Part shown: positions 39,501 through 47,805 of the stretch, piece by piece
Position numbering within the stretch: the stretch's first letter is position 1
How the letters are laid out: each line of letters opens with the position of its first letter
Source of the DNA: Anticarsia gemmatalis
Lineage: Eukaryota; Arthropoda; Insecta; Lepidoptera; Erebidae
DNA length: 64,000 nucleotides
Assembly (NCBI RefSeq): GCF_050436995.1
Contig: NC_134766.1
Location: 9,052,001 to 9,116,000 of the forward strand
Direction: 5' to 3'
Notes under the pieces: model-generated
What the model was told of the DNA's origin: nothing
The model's input: only the letters and a program-made list of their open reading frames with translations
Database searches by the model: none
Made by a program: the position numbers and the translations under genes

Positions 39501-42151
39501 CTTCTTTTTCTTGTATTTTCAATAACTTTGCATTAATTAATGATACATTTGAACCAGAATCATAAATTGCGGTAACTTTTAAAGTGTCATTTAATAATAA
39601 CTTTACTTTTATTAATGGTGATACTTCTAGTTTTTTTGATTCTCTTCATTAAGTTCAACTTCTAATTCAGAGTTATTCACACTTTTCACAACATATTTTT
39701 GATTTTTCACATTGAACCAGCAATTTTCCTCAGGATGAAAACGTTTTCCTTTTTTCTCATTTATACAAATTTGGCATGGTTTCTTTTCTTCATTTTTTTT
39801 TGTTTTTATTTCAGAGTGTGTGTAGTTCTTTTTCTCATATTTGTTCTTCATAGCAAGATGTTCTAATTTTCCTATCTCATTATAAAGATCTTCAGTTTGT
39901 TCTAATGTCTCTCTGTCAATTTTGTCACTCAGGTAATTAGGAAGGCCTGCAGCTATAAGGTCTATAAGAGTCCCTGTATCAATCGTCTTCCTAACCTCTA
40001 ATAACAACTTCTCTTTTTTCAATGCATATTCTAGCAATGAGCCCGTTTGATATTTAAATCCAAGAGCATATCTGATTGGTGACCAACCTTTGTTTCCAAA
40101 TGTTTCACAGAAGCTTTTTTCCCATGTATTCCATTCTGATTCTACTGTAAATTTAATTAGCATACAACTGTACCAGTTTACACTTGAATATTCTAAAAAT
40201 TGTTTTAAAATTTCAATTTTTTTCCTGTCTTCATTAATATGGAAACGGTCACATTCTTTGTTGAAGTCCTTAATCCATTGATGAGCGTTTGCGTTTCTTC
40301 CAGTGAATTTTTCAAGCACAAAGTCTTTTGCAATTTTCCCCAAATTTTGAATTTCAGATTTTCTTTGCTTTTCTTCGAGTAATGTCTCTAGTAATTTCTC
40401 CAATGTTTTATTTGAGCTTTCAGTTAATGATTTTGAATCATTTATGTTTTCATTAACCTCTTCGAGGTAAAAATCATGGAACTGTATATTTTTTTCCTCA
40501 TCCAAATATACTGCTGATATGTCATCAGTTAAAGTTATCCATATTTTCCTTGTTTGATGTCTTCTATTCAGTGTTTTCCTTATCTTGGCATAGTTAGGTG
40601 TATTTGTTATATGATTGTGTAAGTTCGCAGGTTGTAATTCTGCCGGTATGCCATAAGTTTTGCCATCAGATGTACCTATTGAGGTTATGCAAACAATGTT
40701 TGATTTTCCATCTGCTGATGTTTTTACACAAAAATCAAATCTTAACTTCTCCATATTTTTATTGCGGAAAATGTTGTTTTATAATAATAATAATAGTAAT
40801 TGCTCAGGTGAAATAAAGACGAATTGCGTTTTATGAAATAACAAAAACAACATTTAATGCCTTTACTTCTACTTAATAATATTACATTTCCATTTAAAAT
40901 AAATCAGGCGAAACTGTCTAAAATTTTATCATCGCTGTCATGTTACACTGACAGTTTAAAAGTTCCATAGATTCTATACTGCATAAACAATAACAATATA
41001 ACCTTTATATATATTTAAAGAGAAAATATCTTTGATTAACCGACAATTATAATGCCAACAAAAAAGTGTATACAAAAAATAGTAAGTTTCATTAAATCTG
41101 TATAAAATTCACACGTTCAATTTGATTTATATTTGACATTTGAAATTTATAATAAACAAAAGAAATAGTTGACGTCTGTTATTTAGATTGAAAAAGTCAT
41201 TAGTAAGGTTGTAAAACTCTTTAATTTAAAATTCTCTATCTGTTAATTACTCAACCGAACTTTGTTTATTATCATTTAGCTATACAATTATATAAAATAT
41301 AAAATAAATGTAATAACTTCTATTGTCTCAATAGTTTTTGCGTGAACACAAACATACATCCTTGCAAACTTTCGCATTTATAATATTAGTAGGATAGGTA
41401 ATGAAATTAGATCCAGTGTGAACTAGGCAAGCTTCCTATAATCAACCGCAGCGTTGCGGTTTGTTCACAGAATCTCTACACTTCTCTAAAGAAGTGAAAC
41501 ATAAGTACATACTTAGATATCGACAGGAAGATAGTATGTCTATGATACAATTAGGCTGACTTTCCAGCAGGAATCTAGGCGGCAGCAAGGAATCATGTGA
41601 GGAGAATTCACCACAATAAGACTGCTTTAAGGCGTTAAAACAGGCATTAATCGTATTGGTAGAGATTCTCCAAGCACACCGAGGAGTTGCTCTCCCACTG
41701 CTAGTCAAGGCTCTCTTTGCGAAACTCTTTCAAGAATTGTGTTATAGAGCTCTAAGGCATGCTTTCATAACGATGCATAAATCAAGTGATCGTTTTTAAA
41801 GATTTCTTTAACACGCAATACACAACGAAAAGTCGTCAGATTTAAACCGGCGACCACTTGCATGACAAGCTGATTAAACTTGATTATCACCGCCACTTAG
41901 AAAAAACTAAAAGTAATTAAAAATCTAGGCACTTACATAAAGTCCCTATAGTGTGTCTTCTTGAATATATAAATCCACTGATATCTATCACCCGTCATAA
42001 AATAGGTCGCAAATAAAGCGATCGCTCCCATCATAGTAGGTGAGCCCCGTGTCAGCCATCCTAGCGCCGCGCACGACACCGCGATAGACGTCAGAATAAC
42101 CCCCTTCTTTCTCTCCGCTTCTTCAAAACGAACTCCTGTCTTTTCTGACAT
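24579..42151 (-). CDS. FATP: long-chain fatty acid transport protein (FATP, SLC27 family acyl-CoA synthetase)
   Basis: Imports long-chain fatty acids by activating them to acyl-CoA with ATP at the plasma or ER membrane. Eleven coding exons join without a phase break, for 661 residues plus stop: 42151-41937, 30671-30521, 30144-29907, 28841-28607, 28074-27873, 27493-27301, 26748-26670, 26581-26508, 25929-25734, 25315-25225 and 24890-24579. Visible parts are an N-terminal hydrophobic segment (about residues 15-50), the ATP/AMP-binding loop YIYTSGTTGFPKAA near residue 260, FYGATEGN near 404, and the FATP signature YFYFKDRTGDTFRWRGENVS around 515-537. Length is normal for the family. ATG at 42151 has A at -3. 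The first coding intron (30672-41936) contains a complete LTR retrotransposon in the same orientation. In silk moths a FATP serves pheromone-gland lipid storage; which paralogue this is cannot be decided here. Confidence 0.95.
24940..25100 (+). repeat. degraded tRNA-derived SINE in a FATP intron
   Basis: The head CCCCGTAGGGCAGTAGTAAA corresponds to GGCGCAGTGGTTTAGG of fuller copies. The GGTCGTTGGTTCGTTTCC stretch is the box-B region, followed by AAATATTTGTGCAA and then decayed sequence. Confidence 0.6.
25990..26212 (-). repeat. full-length tRNA-derived SINE
   Basis: On the minus strand the element begins CCTCCGTGGCGCAGTGGTTT (box A like), has GGGTTCGATTCCCACACGG (box B), then the body AAATAATTGCTTCGGGTCTGG and TTTGTAAAAGTCCCCGCG, and ends in an A-rich tail. 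This is the reference copy for fragments at 21.6, 25.0, 29.6, 46.8, 47.8 and 49.9 kb. It lies in the FATP intron between the exons at 25734-25929 and 26508-26581. Confidence 0.85.
26946..27025 (+). repeat. tRNA-like SINE head of a second family
   Basis: TGGTTCGTTCGGTAGTATA followed about 30 bases later by CCCGGGTTCGATACC looks like box A and box B of a tRNA. Similar heads occur at 4828-4905 (-), 22673-22740 (-), 29178-29290, 43480-43535 (-), 48122-48195 (-) and at the right edge (63945-64000). Confidence 0.55.
27046..27293 (-). mobile_element. Helitron-like element, copy 2
   Basis: On the minus strand it starts CTATAATAATGAAGAGATTG, has a (GTTT)n run, then the shared GAGGAAGGCTATTGGCTATA core, and ends at ACTAGT-type sequence (plus strand ACTAGCTGACC). 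It sits in a FATP intron, directly beside the exon at 27301. Confidence 0.65.
27601..27835 (+). repeat. 5S rRNA-derived SINE, copy A2
   Basis: GTGGGTTAAGCAAACTTTGG then GCGCGGTCATT and ATGGGTGACCGCAT match the 5S-like head of copy A1. The body runs through TCGGTCCCGGTTGTTGTC to TTGACCACTAACCATACG and an AAG-rich tail. It lies in a FATP intron. Confidence 0.75.
28860..29150 (-). repeat. near full-length tRNA-derived SINE (GCAGTGGGAC family)
   Basis: On the minus strand a tRNA-like head starts at about 29150 (ATAGCCGTGTGGTATAAGTC, then CCGAGGCAACACACC). The body continues through GGTGAGGGAAAACATCGTGA and ends at GCCCAGCAGTGGGACATACT. Fragments of this family are at 3893-4100, 16007-16100, 20826-21000, 30964-31045, 43196-43325, 44405-44740, 54035-54110 and 56230-56310. 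Confidence 0.7.
29622..29790 (+). repeat. tRNA-derived SINE, head and body
   Basis: The remnant head CTGCCACGCCACTACCATTG is followed by box B (GTGGGTTCGATTCTCACACG), the AATTATTTGTGCAATACACA palindromic region and GTCCGTTGTTTGTATGTTTG. Confidence 0.75.
32531..32704. mobile_element. 174-bp MITE with 36-bp terminal inverted repeats
   Basis: The left arm CCTCGATTCTCTACTACTAT continues CGACTACCGACAACCG. The right arm, reversed, matches at 35 of 36 positions. A partial relative of the end lies at about 31670-31690. Confidence 0.8.
33741..33949 (+). mobile_element. element ending CTGTCGGGTCCGCTAGTA
   Basis: It begins TATATTATATAATTCTTCTG and includes CGACTGGACCGATTTTGATG, a motif shared with the 11811 family. 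The tail has the (C)GGGTC-GCTAGT form of the other Helitron-like elements here. Confidence 0.5.
34062..34330 (+). repeat. 5S rRNA-derived SINE, copy A3
   Basis: Head: GAGTTAAGCAACCTTTGGCG, CGGTCATTCTACAGATGGGTGACA. Body: TAGTCGGTCCCGGTTGTTTTC to TTGACCACTAACCATACCAC. The tail repeats CCATAC-ACAGAATA twice. Confidence 0.75.
35306..35552 (-). mobile_element. Helitron-like element, copy 3
   Basis: On the minus strand it starts TCTATACTAATATTATAAAG and ends GCGCGGGTCAGCTAGT, both termini intact. The GTTTGTTTG run and the TAGCGTGATGATATATAG core (plus strand) are shared with copies at 42.9, 43.7 and 46.0 kb. Confidence 0.7.
36179..36409 (-). repeat. 3' LTR of the Ty3/gypsy-like element
   Basis: 231-bp direct repeat of 40780-41010. 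The element reads on the minus strand, so this copy is downstream of pol. I saw no difference between the two LTRs. In element orientation it begins ATATAAAGG and ends in a TATTAT run. A purine tract, AAGGGTGGGAG (36410-36420), lies immediately upstream, as expected for plus-strand priming, and fixes this boundary. The genomic flank is itself TATATA, so the target duplication is ambiguous. Confidence 0.9.
36451..39632 (-). CDS. pol: pol polyprotein (PR-RT-RNase H-IN) of the LTR element
   Basis: The frame is entered by a -1 shift at 39630-39636. The aspartic protease motif YDSGSNVSLIN lies just inside the frame and its partner HYDFLIGLD follows. Counting from the first codon of the 1023-codon open stretch (39522): RT motifs LCIDFREL (256-263), FDINSAFWSIPL (293-304), LPFGLKTAPAIFQR (326-339) and catalytic FIDD (357-360); RNase H YTDAS (504-508); an integrase zinc finger with H695, H700, C727 and C730; the integrase catalytic triad D763, D820, E857; and a GPY/F-type module (GPYKILRKI) near 983. 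All catalytic residues are present, with no stops or frameshifts. It supplies reverse transcription and integration for the element. Confidence 0.93.
39627..39637 (-). promoter_or_regulatory. -1 ribosomal frameshift site, gag/pol
   Basis: In gag frame the codons read CAA-AAA-AAC-TAG, containing the canonical slippery heptamer A-AAA-AAC. A one-base backward slip continues as CTA-GAA-GTA, exactly the pol frame leading to the protease motif. I did not resolve a downstream stem or pseudoknot. Confidence 0.75.
39627..40754 (-). CDS. gag: gag polyprotein of the LTR element
   Basis: 375 residues; forms the virus-like particle that packages the element RNA. It starts 26 bases after the 5' LTR. A capsid-like region around residues 150-260 includes FTGRNANAHQWIKDF, resembling the F-G-W-F pattern of Gag capsids. 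Near the C-terminus a Cys/His cluster of spacing C-X2-C-X9-H-X4-C (starting CQIC) probably replaces the usual C-X2-C-X4-H-X4-C knuckle. It ends TAG right after the A-AAA-AAC heptamer that feeds the pol frame. Confidence 0.85.
   Translation of the reverse strand: MEKLRFDFCVKTSADGKSNIVCITSIGTSDGKTYGIPAELQPANLHNHITNTPNYAKIRKTLNRRHQTRKIWITLTDDISAVYLDEEKNIQFHDFYLEEVNENINDSKSLTESSNKTLEKLLETLLEEKQRKSEIQNLGKIAKDFVLEKFTGRNANAHQWIKDFNKECDRFHINEDRKKIEILKQFLEYSSVNWYSCMLIKFTVESEWNTWEKSFCETFGNKGWSPIRYALGFKYQTGSLLEYALKKEKLLLEVRKTIDTGTLIDLIAAGLPNYLSDKIDRETLEQTEDLYNEIGKLEHLAMKNKYEKKNYTHSEIKTKKNEEKKPCQICINEKKGKRFHPEENCWFNVKNQKYVVKSVNNSELEVELNEENQKN
40755..40780 (-). promoter_or_regulatory. putative primer binding site (self-priming type)
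   Basis: The bases after the 5' LTR, read on the minus strand, are AAAACAACATTT (40780-40769). This is the exact reverse complement of AAATGTTGTTTT inside the same LTR (40855-40844). I do not recognise a match to the 3' end of a common priming tRNA. Confidence 0.5.
40780..41010 (-). repeat. 5' LTR of the Ty3/gypsy-like element
   Basis: 231 bases, reading as identical to 36179-36409. In element orientation it contains an AT-rich TATTATTAAG box about 30 bases before AAATGTTG, a plausible start of the transcript, but the promoter has not been demonstrated. Confidence 0.9.
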
Positions 42152-42161
42152 CCTGGTAGTT

Positions 42162-42179
42162 TCATTTGGTGTGGTGCAT
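42162..42179 (-). promoter_or_regulatory. five-codon upstream ORF in the FATP leader
   Basis: The second FATP exon starts at 42185 after a good acceptor (TTTATTCCAG). Six bases in, ATG CAC CAC ACC AAA TGA forms a tiny reading frame ending 10 bases before the FATP start at 42151. It could dampen translation or be bypassed because its ATG is so close to the splice junction. Confidence 0.5.
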
Positions 42180-42920
42180 AGTTGACTGGAATAAAAAAAA
42201 CATCATTTTAAATTAACTTTGATTGAGGCATAATTTAATTGTACACAAATAAAATGAAGTACTTAAATTGGTAACTAATCCTTTAAAAGATTCTACATAA
42301 AAGAAGGTAGTAATAATGTAGATAGAAAATCTGTTAAAAAATATCCCGTTTGACAAGATGTTTGGATTTGAATAAGACAAGGAAAGTTTGTAGGGATCGT
42401 ACCAGTAAGTGGCGAGTTTGGTCTCTGCCTACCCCTATGGGAAAAGGTGTGATATTATATGTAATAAACATTTATGTATGTGTGCAATTTTTTTTAACCC
42501 ATTATTGTCCTATTGCAGGGCAAGGCTACCAAACGAGGGAGGGAAAATTATATGGGTGAAAATAAGACAGGCCTGTCGTAAAATTAATGTAGGCATATAA
42601 ACAAAATTATCTATTGTAAGTACAGAGCTACTAGGATTGCATAAGTGATAAGATAGTCGTGAATATTTGCACGAGTGATAAGATAGTATGACAATAACAA
42701 ACTACGGACTTTTTAATTGTTTGTTGTTTTGTAAAAGAAATTTTATTGTTTTTATCTAACTTGATAAAGTTAAATAACATAGTAATTTTTATCATAGTAA
42801 TCCTACTATATCATAGTACATATGTACGATTTTATGTAGGTAGTTACATTCCTACATACATAAACTTTCTCCACATAGGGGTAGGCAAAAACCAGAGAAC
42901 GCATCATTAATCTATACTAA

Positions 42921-43160
42921 TCTATACTAATATTATAAAGCTGAAGAGTTTGTTAGTTTGAACGCGCTAATCTCAGGACCTACGCATCCGATTAGAAAAA
43001 TTATTTCAGTGTAAGATAGCCCATTTATTGAGGAAGGCTATATCATCACGCTAATAGGAGCAGAGTAACAGTAAAACTAAACGGGTAAAATAAACGGGTA
43101 ACAAAAGGAACTCTTATTCTCTCTTATGTGACGCAAGCGAAGTTGCGCGGGTCAGCTAGT
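42921..43160 (+). mobile_element. Helitron-like element, copy 4
   Basis: Starts TCTATACTAATATTATAAAG (that start is preceded by a duplicate TCTATACTAA) and ends GCGCGGGTCAGCTAGT. Compared with copy 3 it has lost part of the central CTATAGGCTATA region. Confidence 0.7.
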
Positions 43161-43326
43161 TTGTATAATAAAGTTATTATGACATCTTGCTGAAACCTTG
43201 CGTGAAAATAAGTTCTGTGACACATTCCATAAAGGCATGCAAAGTCCAGAACCGGAATTTGGCCACCGTGCTGGACTTAAAGATTAACCCTCCCTCGTCT
43301 GGACTCCCTAGCCCATCACTAGCCAC

Positions 43327-43438
43327 CGGTTTCTGAGTACATTTAGGAGTAGTTTATCTATTCAATAGCGTTTTTTTTTTATATGAGTTTTGACGCTATT
43401 GAACAGATAAACTGCCGCTAAATGTACCTCAGAAACCG
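43327..43438. mobile_element. 112-bp hairpin MITE, copy 1
   Basis: The two ends CGGTTTCTGAGTACATTTAG (left) and CGGTTTCTGAGGTACATTTA (right, reversed) continue into GTAGTTTATCTATTCAATAGCG. Almost the whole element folds on itself around a T-rich loop. Copy 2 is at 51092-51200. Confidence 0.8.
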
Positions 43439-43651
43439 GGGGTAAGTTAGTCAAGGGTTAAAAAAGTAAATATAACTGTATCTACAGCGGGAATCGAACC
43501 CGTGACCCGGGAAGTGACATGCCGCACTGTAGGTAAGTAATGATAAGCCCTTATCAATTTTGTTTTTATATGAAACGGATCATTGCAACATTATCATGTA
43601 AAATGTTTTTATTTTCAATCGATCATTTACCGGGTTGACTCAGCATCTTAT

Positions 43652-43900
43652 ACTAGCTGACCCGCGCAGCTTGCATCACATAGGAGAGAAAGGGTCAAAA
43701 TTTTCCCCATTTTTGTTACATTTTTTACTGGTACTCTGCTCCTGTTGGTCGTAGCGTGATGATATATAGCCTAAAGCCTTCCTCAATAAATGGGCTATCT
43801 GTCACTGAAATATTTTTTTAATCGGACCAGTAATTCTTGAGATTAGCGCGTTCAAACAAACAAACAAAAAACCTCTTCAGCTTTATAATATAAGTATAGA
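43652..43900 (-). mobile_element. Helitron-like element, copy 5
   Basis: Minus-strand copy with both termini (plus strand: ACTAGCTGACCCGCGCAGCT at left, TTTATAATATAAGTATAGA at right). It abuts a reversed 5S-like SINE at 43905. Confidence 0.7.
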
Positions 43901-43904
43901 TATA

Positions 43905-44150
43905 TCAGCCTAGCCTTTCTTCCAACTATGGTGGAGTCGGCTTCCAGTCTCGCCGCTGCAGCTGGATACCAGTATTTTACATGGAGCGACTGCCTATCGG
44001 ACCACCACAACCCAGTTACCTGGGTTATAATACGAAACCCTTCGATAAGACTGGTTGTTAGACTTTCAAGCTTCCGACTACTGTTAACGACTGTCAAAGA
44101 TCTTCGAAAATGACAGCCGGGACGCACAATTTAACGTGCCTTTAAAAACC
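43905..44150 (-). repeat. 5S-like SINE (family B), copy B5, tail part
   Basis: The reverse strand carries AAAGATCTTTGACAGTCG, AAGCTTGAAAGTCTAACAAC, TACTGGTATCCAGCTGCA and AGTTGGAAGAAAGGCTAGGC, matching the body and tail of copies at 48.4, 49.1 and 51.7 kb. The 5S-like head is missing. Confidence 0.65.
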
Positions 44151-44404
44151 CTTTTTCAGCATTTATTTTGATGTATTCTTCAAATTGTAATGAAAGTATG
44201 ACAAGATGTATGGGTGTGAATGAAGTTAGGGAAGTTTATAGAGATCGTATTAAGTGGCTTTTTTTGGTCTCTGCCTACGTTTATGGGGTAACGAAGTGAT
44301 TTTTTCTATGTATGTAATTGTAATATACTAAAATGAGCCTTAAAAAATGTTCTGTTTATTGTGAAAACTGTATCAATTAAATTTATTGTGTAGATAACTT
44401 CGAA

Positions 44405-44740
44405 GTTATGTGTGTATTAGAAATAATTATCACTTGCTCCAACGGTGAAGGAAAACATCGTGAGGAAACCTTGCATGCCTAAAATTTGTTTAATACATTT
44501 GTTAAGCGCATGCCAAGTCCCCAACCCTCACTTGGCCAGCGTGGTGGACTCAAGTCTTAACTCCTCCCTCGTTACGGGAGGAGACCTTTGCCCAGCAGTG
44601 GGACATTAATGGGTTAAATTTATTTATTTATAATTTTTTAGAAAACTTCGAAAAGTTACTGGTGTGTTGCCTCGGGTTCGAACCTGCAACGACTTGCGTG
44701 GGAGGTGCCAACTTAAACCACTCGGCTCATAGAAATCGTA
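44405..44740. repeat. rearranged tRNA-derived SINE (GCAGTGGGAC family)
   Basis: Positions 44405-44615 hold the body and GCAGTGGGACATTAATGGGT end. Positions 44640-44735 hold the tRNA-like head (reverse strand AGCCGAGTGGTTTAAGTTGG, box B GGTTCGAACCCGAGG). The head lies beyond the tail end, so the copy is duplicated or rearranged. Confidence 0.6.
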
Positions 44741-45554
44741 AATTGTACTTAATTTTATCATTTTCTAACAATTTTGCAGTCATATTATTTGCATGCAGTT
44801 TTTCAATTTGTCTCAATTATATTAAAATGTCAATTTTATTGTGTCTATAATACAAACGGCTCAACATATTTTAAAATAACCCATATTAAATTATTATATC
44901 TTTTAACGAGCACGCATAATAACATTCATGTACAAATCTGTCTGTCTGTTACGCTTTTACGACTAAACTATTCACCTGATTTTGATGAAATTTTGGATGA
45001 ACATAGTTAAAGGCTTAGGAGATAATATAGGATATCTTATTTTCTTATATAAAACCCTGGAGAGGATAAAGATTGTACTGAGAGGATCGGCATGGATCAA
45101 CTAGTTAAATACTTATAAAAAAATATTAGGATATAATACTGAAGACCAGTTTCTCGGCCTTTAGCTAAGTGTTGGATAACCTATCTGATACATAAATTAG
45201 CAGGTAAGCTAACCAATACATGTTCAAAAGTGGTGTATATTGCTGGGATTCAAATATTTAACGCGAATTATATTGATCTCAATTTTTTTTACAGATTTTC
45301 CATACAAAAATAATCGAAAATAAAGTTAAGAAAACAAAATATATAAAATGTATTTTCTACTTTCAGTACCAAGGACACATAGAACACAGGAGGTATACGA
45401 GACAAACGATAAACTGTTTACAAAACGACAAGAGTCAACGAAAATCATCGAAATAAATGAACCACTTCCTTCAAAGGAAATCTTTAATAAACAACAGAAC
45501 TATACTTTTCAAACTTATTTAATAAATAATAATAAACTTAAGGTTAATACTTAC

Positions 45555-45700
45555 TTGAGAGAAGAGCACTTTAAACCGGCTTCCAATGAGTAAAAGTATT
45601 AAAAGCACTGCAGGAGCCGCGAGCGTGCGATTTCAATAGCACTTCGAGACAGACTGACCGTGAACTAGTGTATCACGTCTGTAGCCCCGCTTAATAACGT
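45555..45700 (-). other. probable non-coding first exon of the FATP gene
   Basis: On the minus strand a GC-richer stretch (CACGCTCGCGGCTCCTGCAG) runs to a perfect donor, CTCAA|GTAAGTATT, with the last exon base at 45555. The next acceptor on this strand leading into a known exon is at 42185. The upstream limit is a guess. The region also overlaps an unrelated 81-codon plus-strand frame (45348-45593). Confidence 0.4.
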
Positions 45701-46005
45701 TATAACGTTATAAAAGTTATTTGTTTATAACTGCCTCTATAACGCAGTTTTGATATGATTTTTGTTTACATCTGTAGTGTCCAGTCTAAAACCGAAATTA
45801 TTCATGAGTTTCGCTGTTAAGAATGCTTTTTTTAATGTTTTTAAATGCTAAAGTTTGTTTATCTGTGAGTTCGTCAAACTATCTCTATTCTCTCTCATTT
45901 CAATATAGCTATTAAAATGAGATTCGGGTTCAGACGGTTTGCCTTGAATACCACGATTTTTTTTTTTTTACCTAACTGACGTTTGTCCTGTCAGTCTTAT
46001 AACAA

Positions 46006-46245
46006 ACTAGCTGACCCGCGCAACTTCGCTTGCGTCACATAAGAGAATCATAATTTTCCCCGTTTTTGTATTTTTTGCTGCTACTCTGCTCCTATTAGTC
46101 GTAGCGTGATGATATATATGCTATAGCCTTCCCCGATAAATGGGCTATCTAATACTGAAAGAATTTTTCAAATCGGACCAGTAGTTCCCGAGATTAGGGC
46201 GTTTAAACAAACAAACTCTTCAGCTTTATAATATTCGTATAGATT
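46006..46245 (-). mobile_element. Helitron-like element, copy 6
   Basis: The plus strand begins ACTAGCTGACCCGCGCAACT and ends CTTTATAATATTCGTATAGA. The arrangement is the same as copy 3, with small deletions in the AGAGAGAATGG region. Confidence 0.7.
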
Positions 46246-46782
46246 GGACCATGAGGAACAGAGAGTGTACCTGTGTATTGCACTTACACTTAAAACCTCC
46301 CAAATGCCTACCTAGTTTTTATCAAACTAGCAGTTCTATCCAAATATCGGTCGAAATTAATGAATGTACAAGTGCATTAATTAAAAAATTATTGAATCAT
46401 TGACCTAGAGATAATATGTATAAACTAAATGTCTTTTAAATGTATTAAATTACTTTGCAAAATGTAAATTTCATAGAATAATTGAATATTTTAATGTTAT
46501 TTAAGACTTGCACAAGTATTAACAAGTTTTATTGTATGTAGTTATATATGTTTCGGTAATAATATAGAATAACAACGAATTTAAAGTTTACGAACTTAAG
46601 GTTTAACCAGCAGTGAGACATTAATGGGTTGAATATTATAATAAAAGCCAGCAACTAGAATACTTAGACCGTAAACCTGCGCTGGGTAGGTAAAAAGACT
46701 ACAGTTAGTAAGAATTCACTCTAATAAAAAAGACCCTGGCATATTGAGGTTTCTTGTATATCGATGACCTCCGAGGCGCAAT

Positions 46783-47065
46783 CTTTAAGGTGGTCTAGGG
46801 TTCGATTCCAAGACAGAACAAATGTTTGTGCGACCCACAAATAGTTGTTTCAGGTCTGGTTGTACTTTGTGTCTAAGAATTGCTCTTGTGTCGCCAGGAT
46901 TTTTGTAAACATACAAACAACGAACACAAAGTACAACCAGACCCAAAACTACAATTTGTGGGTCGCCCAAATAATTGGCTCGTGTGGGAATCGAACCCAC
47001 GACCTTCCAACGCAGTCGTAGTAGCGTGGCGACCACCTTAACCACTGCGCCACGGAGGCCGTCAA
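46783..47065. repeat. two tRNA-derived SINEs in inverted orientation
   Basis: A plus-strand copy (46783-46890: GGCGCAATCTTTAAGGTGGT, GGGTTCGATTCC, TGTTTCAGGTCTGGTTGTAC) runs into a minus-strand copy (about 46891-47065), whose head at the right end reads GCGCAGTGGTTAAGGTGGTC when reversed. The two bodies are complementary and could form a long hairpin RNA. Confidence 0.75.
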
Positions 47066-47805
47066 AATAAATATCGTTATCTTCTCTCGCCAGATTATCG
47101 TCGTTTAAAACAAAGACCTACATTCCTTCACTCTCATTAGTTGACAATAAAACTGAGTAAATACAGTTCAAGGCCAAAATAACATAAGAATAGCAAACTA
47201 CGTAAAATGTATGTTATATATATACTTACGTTACTCTGTGTTGAGCAAATATCTAACGCTTATTATTAGTTACTCTCCTCTAGTTTTGAAAAGACAAAAT
47301 CTAAGTTTCTACGACTAATGAAAAAAGATTTATGGATTACTGGCTTTTACCCGCGACTTCCTCCGTCACCTTAATTTTCTCGGGGTAAAAAGTACCCTAT
47401 GTCCTTTCCGAGTATCAAAATATTTTCATACCAAATTTCATGCAAATCGGTTCAGTAGTTTAGGCGTGATTAAGTAACAGACAGACAGAGTTACTTTTAG
47501 ACTTTTTAAATATTAAATAAATATGAATTTATTTTTGTACACAGCAGAATATAGCAGTGAGATAGAAATGAACAACGTAATAATCCAATATTCATACTTC
47601 TTTGAATATAAACTGTAACGTTTTATTTAAGATCTTTTCAATAAAGTATACTGGCTACTGCTATATAGCAGTAACGATAACACGTTACAAATAGCGTTAT
47701 TTATAACAGTAAAACAACACTACTTGCAGGACTAGGTACGAGATAATCACGACAATTCATCTACGCTCCCGCTTTCATTCATAGAAATAAATAAATATTA
47801 TTAAA

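Larger units (their letters stand above)
36179..41010 (-). mobile_element. intact Ty3/gypsy-like LTR retrotransposon in FATP intron
   Basis: 4.83 kb from LTR to LTR, with a short leader, gag (375 codons), a -1-shifted pol frame containing protease, reverse transcriptase, RNase H and integrase in that order, a polypurine tract and the 3' LTR. The RT-RNase H-IN order is that of Ty3/gypsy (Metaviridae), not Copia. No env frame exists, since only about 40 bases separate the pol stop from the LTR. It is transcribed in the same sense as the FATP gene. Identical LTRs and undamaged frames suggest recent insertion. Confidence 0.93.

Noticed and set aside
45348..45593. 81-codon plus-strand open frame with an acceptor-like sequence at its start
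   Set aside because: No similarity recognised, no downstream exon or donor found, and it overlaps the likely minus-strand first exon of the FATP gene; frames of this length occur by chance in AT-rich DNA.
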